This document shows, piece after piece, positions 44,527 to 56,220 of a DNA stretch of 64,000 nucleotides (the stretch's first letter is position 1; every line of letters begins with the position of its first letter). The notes beneath the pieces are model-generated. The model had not been told where the DNA came from. It searched no databases and was given only the letters and a program-made list of their open reading frames with translations. Position numbers and translations under genes: made by a program. The DNA lies in NCBI GenBank assembly GCA_963556495.2, contig OY747712.1, positions 52,756,069-52,820,068 on the forward strand, read 5' to 3'. The DNA comes from Valencia hispanica. Taxonomy: Eukaryota > Chordata > Actinopteri > Cyprinodontiformes > Valenciidae.

Positions 44527-45033
44527 TACCCTCCTCCCCCCTGCCTGCTGGCGCAACCCTGACCTAGTAGGCATGCGTGGAAAAAAAGGCAGACCCCCAT
44601 ATATGACGTCACCGTCACCGTCTGAGATATGGTGTATCCGAAATTGCTGCAATCGCACCGTACCTTCTCTTAAGGTATTCTTGTGTGATTTTTACAAGCG
44701 CCTTTACATGTACAAGAAGGAGCAACAAGGGCGTGTCTGGATGATTCACCTCCATCTTTCTATTGCTGACCTCTGAGTGGTCACCAGTTGTTATTAAGCT
44801 GACTGTGGCGCGTGTTTTCTGACGTCACTTCTTTACCGAACTCAGTTCTTAAACGCCTAACGAATTCACACCAATCCAAGAGAAGGAGATTTAAGAAATA
44901 GACGGCCCACTTACCCGTGTAAAAAAATATCCAGGGAAGGGAACCTTAAACAATGGGCTGGTGTGGCCGAGAAGGGGTATTGACTAAATATTTATTCGTG
45001 TAAGCACTTAAACGGCCTAATGTAGACAGGGCC
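44527..45033. mobile_element. Possible Harbinger-like MITE, right end defined only
   Basis: The right edge CGGCCTAATGTAGACAGGGCC followed by TAA (45034-45036) resembles a PIF/Harbinger terminus and target trinucleotide. The interior has GACGTCAC and CpG-containing stretches like those in the MITE at 13285. No matching left terminus was found. Confidence 0.35.
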
Positions 45034-45035
45034 TA

Positions 45036-45240
45036 AGTTTCCAGGAATTTCCAAAGTGGCAGCCTAAGCATGTTTGAATCCACATACAGTTGTGAAGCAG
45101 CCTTCTCAACTATTAACATGATTAAAAACAAACTTTGCTCACAACTGACTAATTAACATTTACATGCATGATGAAGAATTGCATTGATCCCATTTCACGC
45201 AAAGTTTAAAATGTTAGCTGCAAATGTCTATTCAAATTTA
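45036..45240 (+). pseudogene. hAT transposase C-terminal dimerisation segment
   Basis: NFQSGSLSMFESTYSCEAAF continues STINMIKNKLCSQLTN, the conserved hAT C-terminal dimerisation motif; HLHA, two stops and RIALIPFHAKFKMLAANVYS follow. It has the same orientation as the transposase N-terminal part at 21075-23287 and completes it in order. Three stop codons lie within the segment. Confidence 0.8.
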
Positions 45241-45289
45241 TCCCACTAAAGTAAAAGCCAGCATTGTTTTGTAATATGGTGTAGCTTAC

Positions 45290-46300
45290 ATTGTGTTGTT
45301 TGTAAAAAATATTTTCTGCACAATTTAAAGCAGTTCTTTATTCTCCTGAATAGTATTTTACTTTTTAGGTGAATTGTTTCCACCTTAATGTTGCTTTATC
45401 TGTAAAAAAGATGTTGTAATTTCATTGTCAAATAGTTTTTCCTTTAATGTTAGTACTCAAGTGGACTGCACTTTTCTGCTCAGCAGAAGATTCCTTGGGC
45501 ATATCAATAATTGATTTGTTACCTTGTGTTTGTCAAAAATATGTTCTGCCCAATTTAAAGCTCTTCTTAATCTTTCAGGATATACTTTAGTTTTTAGGTG
45601 AATTGTTTGCACCTTTAATGTTGTTTAATGTACAATGGATATCATAATTTCAATTTCATCCATCCATCCATTTTCTGTACCCGTCCATCCTAATGCAGGG
45701 TTGGGGGGGGGGGGCTGGTCCCTATCTCCAGCAGTCACAGGGTGAGAGGCGGGGTACACCCTGGACAAGTTGCCAGCCCATCGCAGGGCAACACAGAGAC
45801 ATACGGGACAAGAAACCTTACACACACTCATACCTTAGGGCAACTTTAGAGAGAGCAATTCACCTAACAGTCATGTTTTTGGACTCTGGGAGGAAGCTGG
45901 AGTACCCGGAGAGAACCCACGCATGTACAGGGAGAACATGCAAACTCCATGCAGAAAGACCCCAGGCCGGGATTTGAACCCAGGACCTTCTTGTTGCAAG
46001 GCAACAGTGCTAACAGTGGATTGCACTTTTCTCCTCAGCAGATGATTTAATGGGCATAAGTTACATCGTGCTGTTTTTCAAATATCTTCTGTGCAATTTG
46101 GAGCACTTAATCTTTCTGAATGTACTTTAGGTTTTAGGTGAATTGTTTCCACCTTAATGTTGGTTTATGTGCAATGGATGTCAGTATAATTTCACTGTCA
46201 ACTTTTCCCCCCTTATTAGTAATTCCACTAATTGTATTTTCTGCTACCAGATGATTTAATGGGCATATGAATAATTGATAAGTAGTTAAAAGACAAAAAT
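45290..46300 (+). repeat. Three imperfect ~240-bp tandem units in the hAT 3' region
   Basis: Units begin near 45290, 45528 and 46065. Each holds a TTCTG(C/T)(A/G)CAATTT(A/G)(A/G)AGC-like block, TTTTTAGGTGAATTGTTT, CACCTTAATGTTG, TAATTTCA, and usually GGA(C/T)TGCACTTTTCT followed by CAGCAGA and GGGCATA. The second unit is split by a SINE-like repeat at 45655-46013. Confidence 0.75.
45655..46013 (-). repeat. tRNA-headed teleost repeat with CATCCATCC end
   Basis: Read on the minus strand it starts with a tRNA-like head (GTTAGCACTGTTGCCTTGCA, GGTTCAAATCCC), continues through GTTCTCCCTGTACATGCGTG and ends GGATGGATGGATG. A related plus-strand copy lies at 50090-50345. The family name was not assigned. 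Confidence 0.75.
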
Positions 46301-46438
46301 CTATATTGTTAATTACATTTGATAAATAGAAATTAAAGAAATCTTTTTGTTGGTTCATTTCAAATGTGAGCCCAGATGAATTGGGTGATGTAGGTAGTGG
46401 ACCTCCTGCTACTTTAGTTGAGGACCCCTGCTGTAAAT

Positions 46439-48414
46439 CAACATTTAATAGCTTACACGTCATTGCTGATAAGCGCGAGCACAGGGGAACATGTGATGTT
46501 TTTTCCAGAAAAAAACTCAGAGTAAGAACAGATTCATAACGGAATCAACTTTTACAGTGAGAAACAAGGCAAGCGTGGCTCTTCGTCCACATTATTTTCC
46601 ACCATTTTCCAGTACAGTTGCTGCTGCCTTCCCTGTTGTACTGGAAATGTGCAATAAGTTGAGAATAACTCACCCGCGGATGGTTTTGGAGTCTTCTCGC
46701 TTTCTCAGCAGCGGGACTTTAAACGGTTTCAAAGCGACCGATAGGGTGTCTGCGGCGTCCGAGCTGCAGAAGGCGGTGTTGGTGTGTAAGAATCTTCTGG
46801 CGAGAACTCTGAGCTAACTTTTAACTGCGCCGTACTTCTCTCTTTCGCTCAGCCATTTTCCAGCTCAGCACGGCGCAGGGAACGAGAGTGAGTGCGTGGG
46901 AACTACTTAGCAGTGCGGAGAGGGACGAAACCGAACGTAAAGGACCGAACGATTAATAAGAGCTCACCTACTAGGCTGGAAATGTGAACCTATCAATCCT
47001 CTACTGTACATACCAGAGCATCACTGTAAACTTTCTTCTACTGCAAAGAACTATTCTCTGGACTTTGTATAGGCCTACCGTTTTGATAAGCTCACATGTC
47101 CTAAGGATACAAGTCTAGTCATGTCTACTTTAGAAAAACAGATGTTGGCATTAGATTTTAACTATTAAAATAATGTAAACTAAAATCAAAGATATTAGTA
47201 ATAAATTTGATCATAAATGAGAAGCTCATTGTTCTTTTGGTCCCAAATCCTACCTAAAACATTTTTAGTAACATCAGTCATATGTAAATGTATATATTAT
47301 AGAACAATAAAACAAAGACAAGTCAAGCTACAGGAAGTAACTAGAGTACATTTCCAGAGTAGTAACATGATTGCAGATGTTGATTCAGTCAACAGTTCAA
47401 CTCATTTGTTGTGTGCAGTGTCCAAAACAGAACTGTAAGCCGCGGATTTTGTAAGTTTGTCCAATGACAAAGAAATGAAAAGTCTCAGAACTGTGTCATT
47501 TTAATGGTAGGTTCATTTTAACAGTGACAGACAGCACATCAAAAGGAAAATTGAAAAATAACTTTAAATGAAAGATAGAAACTGATTGTATTATGAAGTA
47601 ACATATCAGCTCAGTAAGAGCAGCCATGAGACTTGTGGTTTAGTAAGCTGTCTGACCCATATGCATGAAACTCTCATGAGACAAAATCAGATTTAAAAGT
47701 TTCTTGAATGTAAGGTGGAGATAAGTGGATCTGGAACAAGATCTGCAGGGAACTGCTGGGGATCAGCAGCTGGATCTGTGTAATCGAGGATAATATGAGG
47801 GTGTGAGCTGGACGGTGGGTTTATGCTCAGTAGAAAATGATTTAGAATAATTTAGTCTATCTTACAGGTTGTTGTAGGCCGGACAGGGGGCACGATGAAG
47901 ATGGACCTTGACATGAGGATCTCCAGTGGGTGAATGAAACTGGGCAGGAGGATGGATGGTAGTTTGAAGAAGCAGGGAGCCAGTCATGGAGGAAGGAGCC
48001 AGAGAGGAATCTTGACGGTAAGTACGGATCTTGAAGGCTGAATCTCAGGAGTGGAAACCAGGGAAGGAAAGGACCTGCAAGGAACATTAAAAGGTGAGGT
48101 TCTAGAGATGAGTCAAGGGAATCATTCTTGGAACGGACATAAAACATGGAAAATACCATCAAGGAGCTCGGAGGGCTTGGAGTTACCATATAGGTTAATA
48201 GTCAGGCCAGGAATGACTGACTGCTAACTCCTTTTATCCTTCTGCAGTCCTAATGATTTGACCTGTAGGCTTCCACCCACCAGAGCTGAATCCTGTGCCT
48301 CCGCTGTGCCCTCTGGTGGACAACCTGTAGAACAGCGAAACAGAGAGAAACCACCACACAAACCTGATGAAAGGTGGAAGTCCTGTTTGACCCGGATACA
48401 TACTTCCTCTCTTT
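46439..48414. other. Unassigned sequence, partly CpG-containing
   Basis: This is DNA to the right of the hAT target site. 46557-46817 is open for 86 codons on the plus strand and 46660-46950 has more CpG than its surroundings, so a 5' end of an unknown transcript is conceivable. No domain was recognised. 47857-48189 (minus) is open but proline/serine low-complexity. Confidence 0.3.
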
Positions 48415-49110
48415 GCATTCGCCATGGTTTAATCCAATTTAAGGTAGTCCACCGCCTTCATTATACGAAAGAAAGATTGGCAAGAATTTTCCCAGGAGTA
48501 CATCCAGCCGGCCAGAGATCCGGTCATAGTCCGGCCTCTGAAGGCCATATGCGTTGGTCCTGCCCTTGTTTGGACAATTATTGGATAAATATTTTTCAGG
48601 TATTGTCCCTTATTTGTGGTCAAGATCTAGCCCCTGATTTTAGGTTAGCTATTTTCGAATTAACAACATCACAGGTAAATTGCTTTCAGGAAAATACTCT
48701 AGCATTCTCCACTTTACTCGCTCGTCGACTAATATTATTCAATTGGAAATTGAACAGGGCCCCATCCTTTTCTCAGTGGTTAAAGGAGTTGAACTCTTTT
48801 CTACCTTTGGAAAAGCTTAGATATAAACTACCACCATCACAACATAAATTTTCTGTTATCTGGAAGCCCTTTGTAGACTATGTAAAACTCTTTAAGTTTG
48901 AGGTGTAATTGGCTATTCATTGTTTTAGAAAAATATTGTCATTTGAAAAATTCCTGTCCTGTCCTGTTTTTTTGTTTTTGTTTTTGTTTTTTGAGAGCCT
49001 GGGGAGGGGGGAGGGAATAGGGTATTGTATTATTGAAAAATAATTGTACTGTTTACAATTATTGTGACACTGATAAAGTTTTTACGAAAAAAAAGATATG
49101 CATGTCAAAA
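48415..49110 (+). mobile_element. L1-like LINE, 3' end of ORF2 with 3' UTR
   Basis: The plus frame reads IQFKVVHRLHYTKERLARIF, a conserved C-terminal L1 segment, then CPCLDNYWINIFQVLSLICG and FSQWLKELNSFLPLEKLRYK and a stop at 48908. The CX2C zinc pair expected upstream is degenerate (GQRSGH). The 3' UTR contains a (TTTTTG)n run and ends in an A-rich tail near 49095. It is a typical 5'-truncated insertion. Confidence 0.8.
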
Positions 49111-50089
49111 ATAAATCTTGTCTCATCTTTAGGGGTCTTGACATTGTGTTCCCCTTTCTATGCTGCTCCCGCTTGACAATCTTAGGTGAGTTTTTAGCCT
49201 TTGGTTCTTAAAGCTGCAGTTTGATGCACTGTTCAACTCTATGGCCAAAACTGTTATAGTCGTGATAACCAGCCTTTAGCCGAGTGTTGGTTTAGTCAAC
49301 CTTTACTCTCATTTGTTGTGCATGGCATCCAGCAGAGAACTGTAAGGGTGATATGTTAATATGGTTTGGATTATTAACAAATAGAGCAACTTATTAAAAT
49401 GTAAAAACTGTTACAGGACTTGTTGGTGAGAAAGTTTCTGTGTTGAAGCGAGAAATAAAGTTTGCATGGAACCTTTTCATGCAACACTCAACACTGAGTA
49501 TATTAAGGCGGCACTTGATATCAAATCTATGATTATTAGTGAAAATGTATGTATACAGCCTTGTTGGATGAGAATGACCAAAGTTTGAATATTTCAATTT
49601 GTAAATTTTAGTGACTTTTTTCATAAAAATTTCTATTTTTGTATCTTTAACCAAAATAGTACAAACCAGATGAACAACATGATATTAGATAGGTTTTTTT
49701 TTAAAGTTAGCTTAGGACATTTTAAAAATGTATTATAATTTAGCAAAATTATGGTTTATAAATAAAATCTACCCAAGTAAACTGTGTGCGAATTGATAAA
49801 GCAGGTTTGTTGGTTCAACTCTAACAGGTTGGACACTGATGAAAACAACCTTGTATAATTTAACATGGTGCAACAATTTGGGTTGTAATTTTAATCAATA
49901 TCTATGAGTAGAAATTATATAAGTTTACCTGTTAAATGCACTTAAAATGTGTTAAACTCAATAAAAACTAGAAAAGCACTCAGAGCGCAGACCTCTACCA
50001 GGGCCCCTCATCCCGCCACCCCTCACTCCCATCCCATGTCCCAAAATCTAATTCTAAGATTTGGTACTTTTCCAATAAAATGTCTGTTA
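49111..50089. other. No recognisable gene
   Basis: AT-rich sequence with only short frames. No repeat family was recognised. Confidence 0.4.
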
Positions 50090-50345
50090 ATGGGGGAAGC
50101 ACATTGGTAGCACTATTGCCTTGCAGCAAGAAGGCTCAGGTTTAAATCCTGACCTGGGGTCTTTCTGCATGGAACTTGCATGTTCTCCCTGTGCATGTGT
50201 ATGTTCTCTTCAGGTACTCACAGTACAAAAACATGACTGTCTCTCTAAATTGCCCTTAGGTATGAGTGTGCATGGTTGTTTGTCCTGTATGTCTGTGTTG
50301 CCCTGCAACGGACTGGCGACCTGTATTATATTCCTGTCTTCTCTA
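50090..50345 (+). repeat. tRNA-headed teleost repeat, diverged
   Basis: GGTAGCACTATTGCCTTGCA and GGTTTAAATCCTGACCTGGG correspond to the head of the repeat at 45655-46013 in the opposite orientation. TTCTCCCTGTGCATGTG, ACAAAAACATGACTGTC and CTGGCGACCTGTATTA continue the match. Confidence 0.7.
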
Positions 50346-51179
50346 ACCTACAAAAGTAAGTCGTACTCTTCTCCCCCTCTTCAAACCATTTATTTCTGGA
50401 TCTTACCTGCTGGTATCCCGCTTCTTGCCCCGTGACTGCTGGAGAAAGACACCAGCACACCCCATCACCCACCCTCCTTCACTGACACCATGTAATACTT
50501 GTTCTTTGTGAAATACAATTGGTCATTCTGAGTTGCAAATGTATGCTGCACGTGAACATTTTGCAGATGGCAAAACGAGCAAGTCAGAAAAAGCCACTCC
50601 CTTCTACGTCACAAGGAAAATTAGTATTCATGGTCTTGCCTACCTTGGTTTGTGACTTCCAACAGGAAGGCTGATTTTGCAGCCTGGAGAGAGCAGAGCA
50701 CGTCTCTACTAGTAGAAGCTAGACCCTGAAGGTAGCTGTTAGCAACGAAGCTAACTGTTAACAACTCCACAGCATGGCAGAACACTGTCGTGCTTGGTTT
50801 TCTTGTGGACATAGCACATTAGGGTTGCATTTCTTCACGCAAGAAGAAGAAGCTGTGGAGGAAACTGTTGGAATTTGTGTTGGAACACTGCCACCAAAGT
50901 TAGTTAAGTTAATTATTTGTTTGAAGGCAGCATAATAATAACATTGCTGTTAGCCAATCAGAGGCAAGACATTTGCATATTGTGAATAATACTGAGTTAG
51001 TCTCGTGATCTTGACATTTCACCCCACCCAGTCCTCCAGCGAACTGCAACCTCCTGAAACAGGAGCGCCAGAGCATTTATTCCACGTAAAAAGGCTCACA
51101 AGGCATTCATTCAAACTGGAGACCATAGCAAATTTGTTGAAAAAACGAGTGAATGAAACGAGGAGCTAATGAAAAAAAA
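50346..51179. other. No recognisable gene
   Basis: Short frames only. The interval 50560-50870 contains a GAAGCTAACTGTTAACAACT stretch and looks repeat-like, but termini and family could not be fixed. Confidence 0.35.
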
Positions 51180-52090
51180 CATTTTGAGTTGGAAAGCTAT
51201 AGAAGGCAATGGAATCCTAAGATTCAGGGTCTAAAAAAAAGATGGAGAGGATATCAGGGGCATCATGCTAGAGATCCTTAAGAAAATTGCGCCAGAGCCG
51301 ACTGCGTGGCAATGACCATCTGCCCAAATGGAGATGGTTGTTGACACAGTCGACCGTCTGGGTACCTCTGTCTCAGTCCAAAGTGGGCCGAGGCGACCCA
51401 ACACACCCACCTATGGACTGATTGGTCCATGATGTGATGTTACTCTTTCTCCTACCTACATAGTGGTAACCACTGATTGGCCTGACAGCTCAATTTACAT
51501 GGTTTAAATCCAGTCACTCAGTCCACTAAAGACTGGATTTTTGAGCCTTATTTCAGATACTGGATTTCAAGCTGTCTCAGAAGCTAGCCTCTCTGCTGCC
51601 CCTTTAACTGATCATTGTATGGCAAAACTTTCCATAAAGTCTTCTGCTAAATGTTTTTTTTTTAAATTTGGGAAATTTAACTTAAATTTACTAAAATGTG
51701 AATGATTTTGTAAAGAAATTGTTGAAACAATTGAAAATATTTGCAGGGATGGTAGTATATCATCTTACAGGGGAAAATGGGAATACATTAAATCCATAAC
51801 ACGCCAAATTGCCATTCGCACAGGAAAGATCTTAAGCAAATAAAAAAAGAAATTATTAGAATTATTATTTGTGGGTTAAATTATACCTGTAAAAATCCCG
51901 AATTAACTGACCCGATTAAACTCTTACTTCAATCATCCTTAGACAATATATATGTTGACAATGGCAAAGGTGCATATGTAAGATCCAGAGATAAATGGTT
52001 TGAAGACAGGGAAAAGAGTACGACTTACTTTTGTGGGTTAGAGAAGATAGGAATATAATACAATTAAATGTTTACTCATAGTCTTATGGA
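51180..52090 (+). mobile_element. Degraded L1-like LINE fragment (end of ORF1, part of ORF2)
   Basis: Across shifting frames, 51235-51410 reads GIMLEILKKIAPEP and VVDTVDRLGTSVSVQ (L1 ORF1 RNA-binding domain). The sequence then jumps to ORF2: FTWFKSSHSVH, SEASLSAAPLTDHCMAKLSI (end of endonuclease), DGSISSYRGKWEYIKSITRQ and AYVRSRDKWFEDREKSTTYF (RT linker). It ends near 52075 before any catalytic RT motif. The jump from ORF1 to late endonuclease implies an internal deletion. Confidence 0.75.
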
Positions 52091-52683
52091 ATGAAATATC
52101 TCCTTCCTTTAATCAAGGATGAGGCTGCAGCTTGGCCAGTCTTGTACAGGAACCCGTCTGGGCCAAAGCTCGAACTCTCTCGCACCTGTCTCATGTCTGC
52201 TTTCTCTGAATAAACTCCAGCACCCACAATATTATGTCTTCATAACAAGGGTAATTAAAACTCTTCTCACTGCAGCTAGAGGGAACGAGGTGAAAGGTCT
52301 CCTCACCGATGTCTAATGGTCTCTTTTTGTGCCATATTCCTTAGATTAATTTACTGATATGTAATTAATCAATTAATTCACATAACCTTGAAATATTCCT
52401 TTAACAGTCCCCTCTTTTTCTTTCACTACAGTAATGCCCAAAAAAAGGAATATTTCAAGATGTTGATACAATTTACTAATGGGTGCGAAGAGAGCCGACA
52501 AATAAAAGACAATGAGCAAATAATCAACTGATAATCAGACATCATGCTGGCCATGGAATTAGCTCAAAGTAACCAGGGATCGTCCATCCAGATGACTTCA
52601 TTGAGACATCACTTGTCAGAATAAAAAAAACCACCAGGGGTCTTAATATGCCATTTTAGGTGTTTCTTTTGCTCACCACTTCC

Positions 52684-52688
<5 letters not shown>
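52091..52688. other. No recognisable gene
   Basis: No domain or repeat family was recognised. Confidence 0.4.
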
Positions 52689-52728
<40 letters not shown>

Positions 52729-52731
52729 CCT

Positions 52732-52805
<74 letters not shown>
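52689..52805. repeat. (TA)n microsatellite with one interruption
   Basis: Two TA runs are separated by CCCCTGG at 52727-52733. Inverted GATATATATCAGCTATGG-type sequence follows at its right edge. Confidence 0.9.
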
Positions 52806-52807
<2 letters not shown>

Positions 52808-53092
52808 ATAGCTGATATATATCAGCTATGGTGATGCCCTGTCCATTACTATTTGAGATATGGGTTTTAAGAAGAAGAAGAAGAAGAGCCATGTGTCATT
52901 TTAATAGAGCTATTACTATTTGAGTATAAGGTTTTATTTGGCATTACAGAAAAATTCTCCAAAGGCAAACAGTTTTAAAGAGTGAAAAATAAATTGGTGT
53001 TCAATTGTGTCAAATGCTTTACAAAAGTCCAGGGAGAGAATAAAACTATTATCAGGTACCAATTCAAAAGACCCCAATGATGAACAAGACAG

Positions 53093-54055
53093 ATGGACTC
53101 AGTGTTCCCTCGCCCGGACGCGGGTCACCGGGGCCCCCCCTCTGGAGCCAGGCCTGGAGGTGGGGCATGTTGGCGAGCGCCTGGTGGCCGGGCCTTTACC
53201 CATGGGGCCCGGTCGGGCTTAGCCCGAAGAGGTAACATGGGCCCCCCTTCTTATGAGCTCATCACCTGTGGGAGGGGCCATAGGGGTTGGGTGCTGTGCA
53301 GGATGGGCAGCGGCCAAAGGCAGGGACCTTGGCGGTCCGATCCTCGGCTGCAGAAGCTGGCTCTCGGGACGTGGAACGTCACCTCTCTGGTGGGGAAGGA
53401 GCCGGAGCTGGTGTGCGAGGTTGAGAGGTTCCGACTGGACATCGTCGGACTCACCTCGGCGCACGGCTCTGGCTCTGGAACCTGTCTCCTCGAGAGGGGT
53501 TGGACTCTCTTCCACTCTGGAGTTCCCCCTGCTGAGAGGCGCCGAGCTGGGGTGTACATACTTGTTGCCCCCCATCTCGGCGCCTGTACGTTGGGGTTTA
53601 CCCCGGTGAACGAGAGGGTAGCCTCCCTCCGCCTTCGCCTGACTGTTGTTTGTGCTTACGCGCCAAACAGCAGATTAGATTACCCACCCTTCTTGGAGTC
53701 TTTGGAGGGGGTGCTGGAGAGTGCTCCTCCTGGGGACTCCCTTGTTCTGCTGGGGGACTTCAACGCTCACGTGGGCAATGACAGTGAGACCTGGAGGGGT
53801 GTGGTTGGGCGGAATGGCCCCCCCGATCTGAACCCGAGTGGTGTCTTGTTATTGGACTTCTGTGCTCGTCATGGATTGTCCATAACAAACACCATGTTCA
53901 AGCATAAAGGTAGGTACCAGGACACCTTAGGCCGCAGCTCAATGATCGACTTGGTTGTCGTCTCATCTGATCTGCGGCCGCATGTTTTGGACACTCGGGT
54001 GAAGAGAGGGGCTGAGCTGTCCACTGACCACTACCTGGTGGTGAGTCGGCTCTGA
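53093..54055 (+). pseudogene. Rex3 endonuclease region
   Basis: 320 codons are open. After a Gly/Arg-rich leader, [20 protein letters not shown] starts the APE endonuclease. [30 protein letters not shown] (catalytic Asp/Asn) and [13 protein letters not shown] (catalytic His region) follow. The usual QETH-type Glu region reads [10 protein letters not shown] here, so the catalytic Glu may be lost. The stop at 54053 cuts the frame from the reverse transcriptase. The nominal first Met may not be the real start. Confidence 0.85.
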
Positions 54056-54173
54056 TGGTGGGGGAGGACGCCGGACAGACCTGGAAGGCCCAAACGTGTT
54101 TTGAGGGTCTGCTGGGAACGTCTGGCAGAGTCTCCTGTCAGAAGGAGCTTTAACTCACACCTCCAGCAGAACT

Positions 54174-56220
54174 TTGAACACGTCCCGGGGGAGGCGGGGG
54201 ACATTGAGTCCGAGTAGACCATGTTCCGCGCCTCCATTGCCGAGGCGGGCTGACCGAAGCTGTGGCCTCAAGGTGGTCGGTGCCTGTCGTGGCGGCAACC
54301 CCCGAACCCGCTGGTGGACACTGGCGGTAAGGGATGCTGTCAGGCTGAAGAAGGAGTCCTACCGGGTCTTTTTGGCTTGTGGGACCCCTGAAGCAGCTGA
54401 TAGGTACCGACAGGCCAAGCGGGATGCGGCTCGGATGGTTGCTGAGGCAAAAACTCGAGCGTGGGAGGAGTTTGGAGAGGCCATGGAAAACGACTTCCGT
54501 ACGGCTTCGAAGCAATTCTGGTCCACCATCCGGCGTCTCAGGGGGGGAAAGCGGTCTGCCACCAACACTGTTTACAGTGGGGATGGTGTGCTGCTGACCT
54601 CGACGCGGGACATTTTGGGTCGGTGGATGGAATACTTCGAAGACCTCCTCAATCCCACCAGCATGCCTTCCAATCTGGAAGCAGGGTTTGGGGACTTGGG
54701 GTCGGTCTCTCCAATCTCTGGTGCTGAGGTCACCGAGGTCGTTAAAAAGCTCCTCGGTGGCAGGGCTCCGGGGGTGGATGAGATTCGACCGGAGTTCCTC
54801 AAGGCTCTGGATGTTGTGGGGCTGTGTTGGTTAACGCGGCTCTGCAATATTGCGTGGACATCGGGGGCAGTTCCCTTGGATTGGCGGACCGGGGTGGTGG
54901 TCCAAAAAGGGGGACCACAGGGTGTGTTCCAACTACAGGGGGATCACACTTCTGAGCCTCCCTGGTAAGGTCTATTCAGGGGTTCTGGAGAGGAGGGTCC
55001 GACGGATAGTCGAACCTCGGATCCAGGAGGAACAATGCGGTTTTTGTCCTGGCCGTGGAACACTGGACCAGCTCTACACCCTCAGCAGGGTCCTGGAGGG
55101 TGCGTGGGAGTTTGCCCAACCGGTCTACATGTGTTTTGTGGACTTGGAGAAGGCGTTCGACCGTGTCCCTCGGGGGGCCCTGTGGGAGGTGCTCCGGGAG
55201 TATGGGGTACCGGGCCCCTTGATACGGGCTGTTGGGTCCCTGTACGGCCGGTGCCAGAGTTTGGTTCGCATTGCCGGCAGTAAGTCGGGCTTGTTTCCAG
55301 TGAGAGTTGGACTCCGCCAAGGTTGCCCTTTGTCACCGATCCTGTTCCTAACTTTTATGGACAGGATCTCTAGGCGCAGCCAAGGCGTTGAGGGGATCCG
55401 TTTTGGTGGCCTCAGGATCGGGTCTCTGCTTTTTGCAGATGACGTGGTCCTGTTGGCTACATCGGAACGTGATCTATAGCATTCGCTCGAGCGGTTCGCA
55501 GCCGAGTGTGAAGCGGCTGGAATGAGAATCAGCACCTCCAAATCCGAGGCCATGGTCTTGAGCCGGAAAAGGGTGGGGTGCCTTCTCCGGGTCGGGGATG
55601 GGGTCCTTCCCCAAGTGGAGGAGTTTAAGTATCTGGGGGTCTTGTTCACGAATGAGGGAAAAATGGAGCGGGAGATCGATAGACGGATTGGTGGGGCATC
55701 TGCAGTTATGTGGGCGCTTTACCGGACTGTCGTGGTGAAGAGAGAGCTGAGCCGAAAGGCGAAGCTCTCGATTAACCCGTCGATCTACGTTCCTACCCTC
55801 ATCTATGGTCACGAACTCTGGGTGGTGACCGAAAGAACGAGATCACGGATACCAGCGGCTGAAATGAGTTTCCTCTGCAGAGTGTCTGGGCTCTCCCTTA
55901 GAGATAGGGTGAGAAGCTCAGTCATCCGGAGGGGGCTCAGAGTAGAGCCGCTGCTTCTCCACATTGAGAGGAGTCAGTTGAGGTGGCTCGGGCATCTGGT
56001 CAGGATGCCTCCTGGACGCCTCCCTGGTGAGGTGTTTCAGGCACGTCTCACAGGGAGGAGGCCCAGGGGAAGGCCCAGGACACGCTGGAGGGACTATGTT
56101 TCTCGGCTGGCATGGGAGCGCCTTGGGGTTCCTCCCGAGGAGCTGGAACAAGTGGCTGGGGAGAGGGAAGTCTGGGTCTCTTTGCTTAGGCTGCTGCCCC
56201 CGCGATCCGACCCCGGATAA
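54174..56220 (+). pseudogene. Rex3 reverse transcriptase and C-terminal region
   Basis: The linker (GGNPRTRWWTLAVRDAVRLK) leads to GRAPGVDEIRPEFLKALDVV. About 10 bp are missing near 54900, by comparison with the copy at 41434, and this shifts the frame. The next stretch (54912-55479) holds CFVDLEKAFDRVPRGALWEV, GLRQGCPLSPILFLTFMDRI and SLLFADDVVLLATSERDL. A TAG follows where the other copy has Gln. The last frame (55480-56220) reads GMRISTSKSEAMVLSRKRVG, EFKYLGVLFTNEGKMEREID, YVPTLIYGHELWVVTERTRS and ends PPRSDPG. One stop and two frame breaks, otherwise well preserved. Confidence 0.9.

Larger units (their letters stand above)
20147..46430 (+). mobile_element. hAT transposon split by ~21.7 kb of nested insertions
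   Basis: The left end reads CAGGGGTCCCCAAACC and the right end is the complement of CAGGGGTCCTCAACTA. Both are flanked by the same 8 bp, CTGTAAAT (20139-20146 and 46431-46438), as expected for a hAT insertion. The 5' part of a BED-type hAT transposase lies on the plus strand at 21075-23287 and its C-terminal dimerisation segment at about 45036-45240, in the same orientation. Everything from 23289 to 45033 is inserted or rearranged material. A middle portion of the transposase (perhaps 200 residues) was not found and may be deleted. Confidence 0.8.

Noticed and set aside
20147..46430. A domesticated ZBED5/GTF2IRD2-like host gene with giant introns
   Set aside because: Stops and frameshifts in several blocks, intact transposon ends and an 8-bp target duplication favour a dead hAT transposon.
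47857..48189. 110-codon minus ORF rich in Ser/Pro/Phe
   Set aside because: No domain, no context and biased composition; treated as chance.
53219..53575. Minus-strand ORFs opposite Rex3 endonuclease and RT (also 54150-54515, 54976-55320, 55125-55812)
   Set aside because: Shadows of the GC-rich Rex3 coding strand; no homology.
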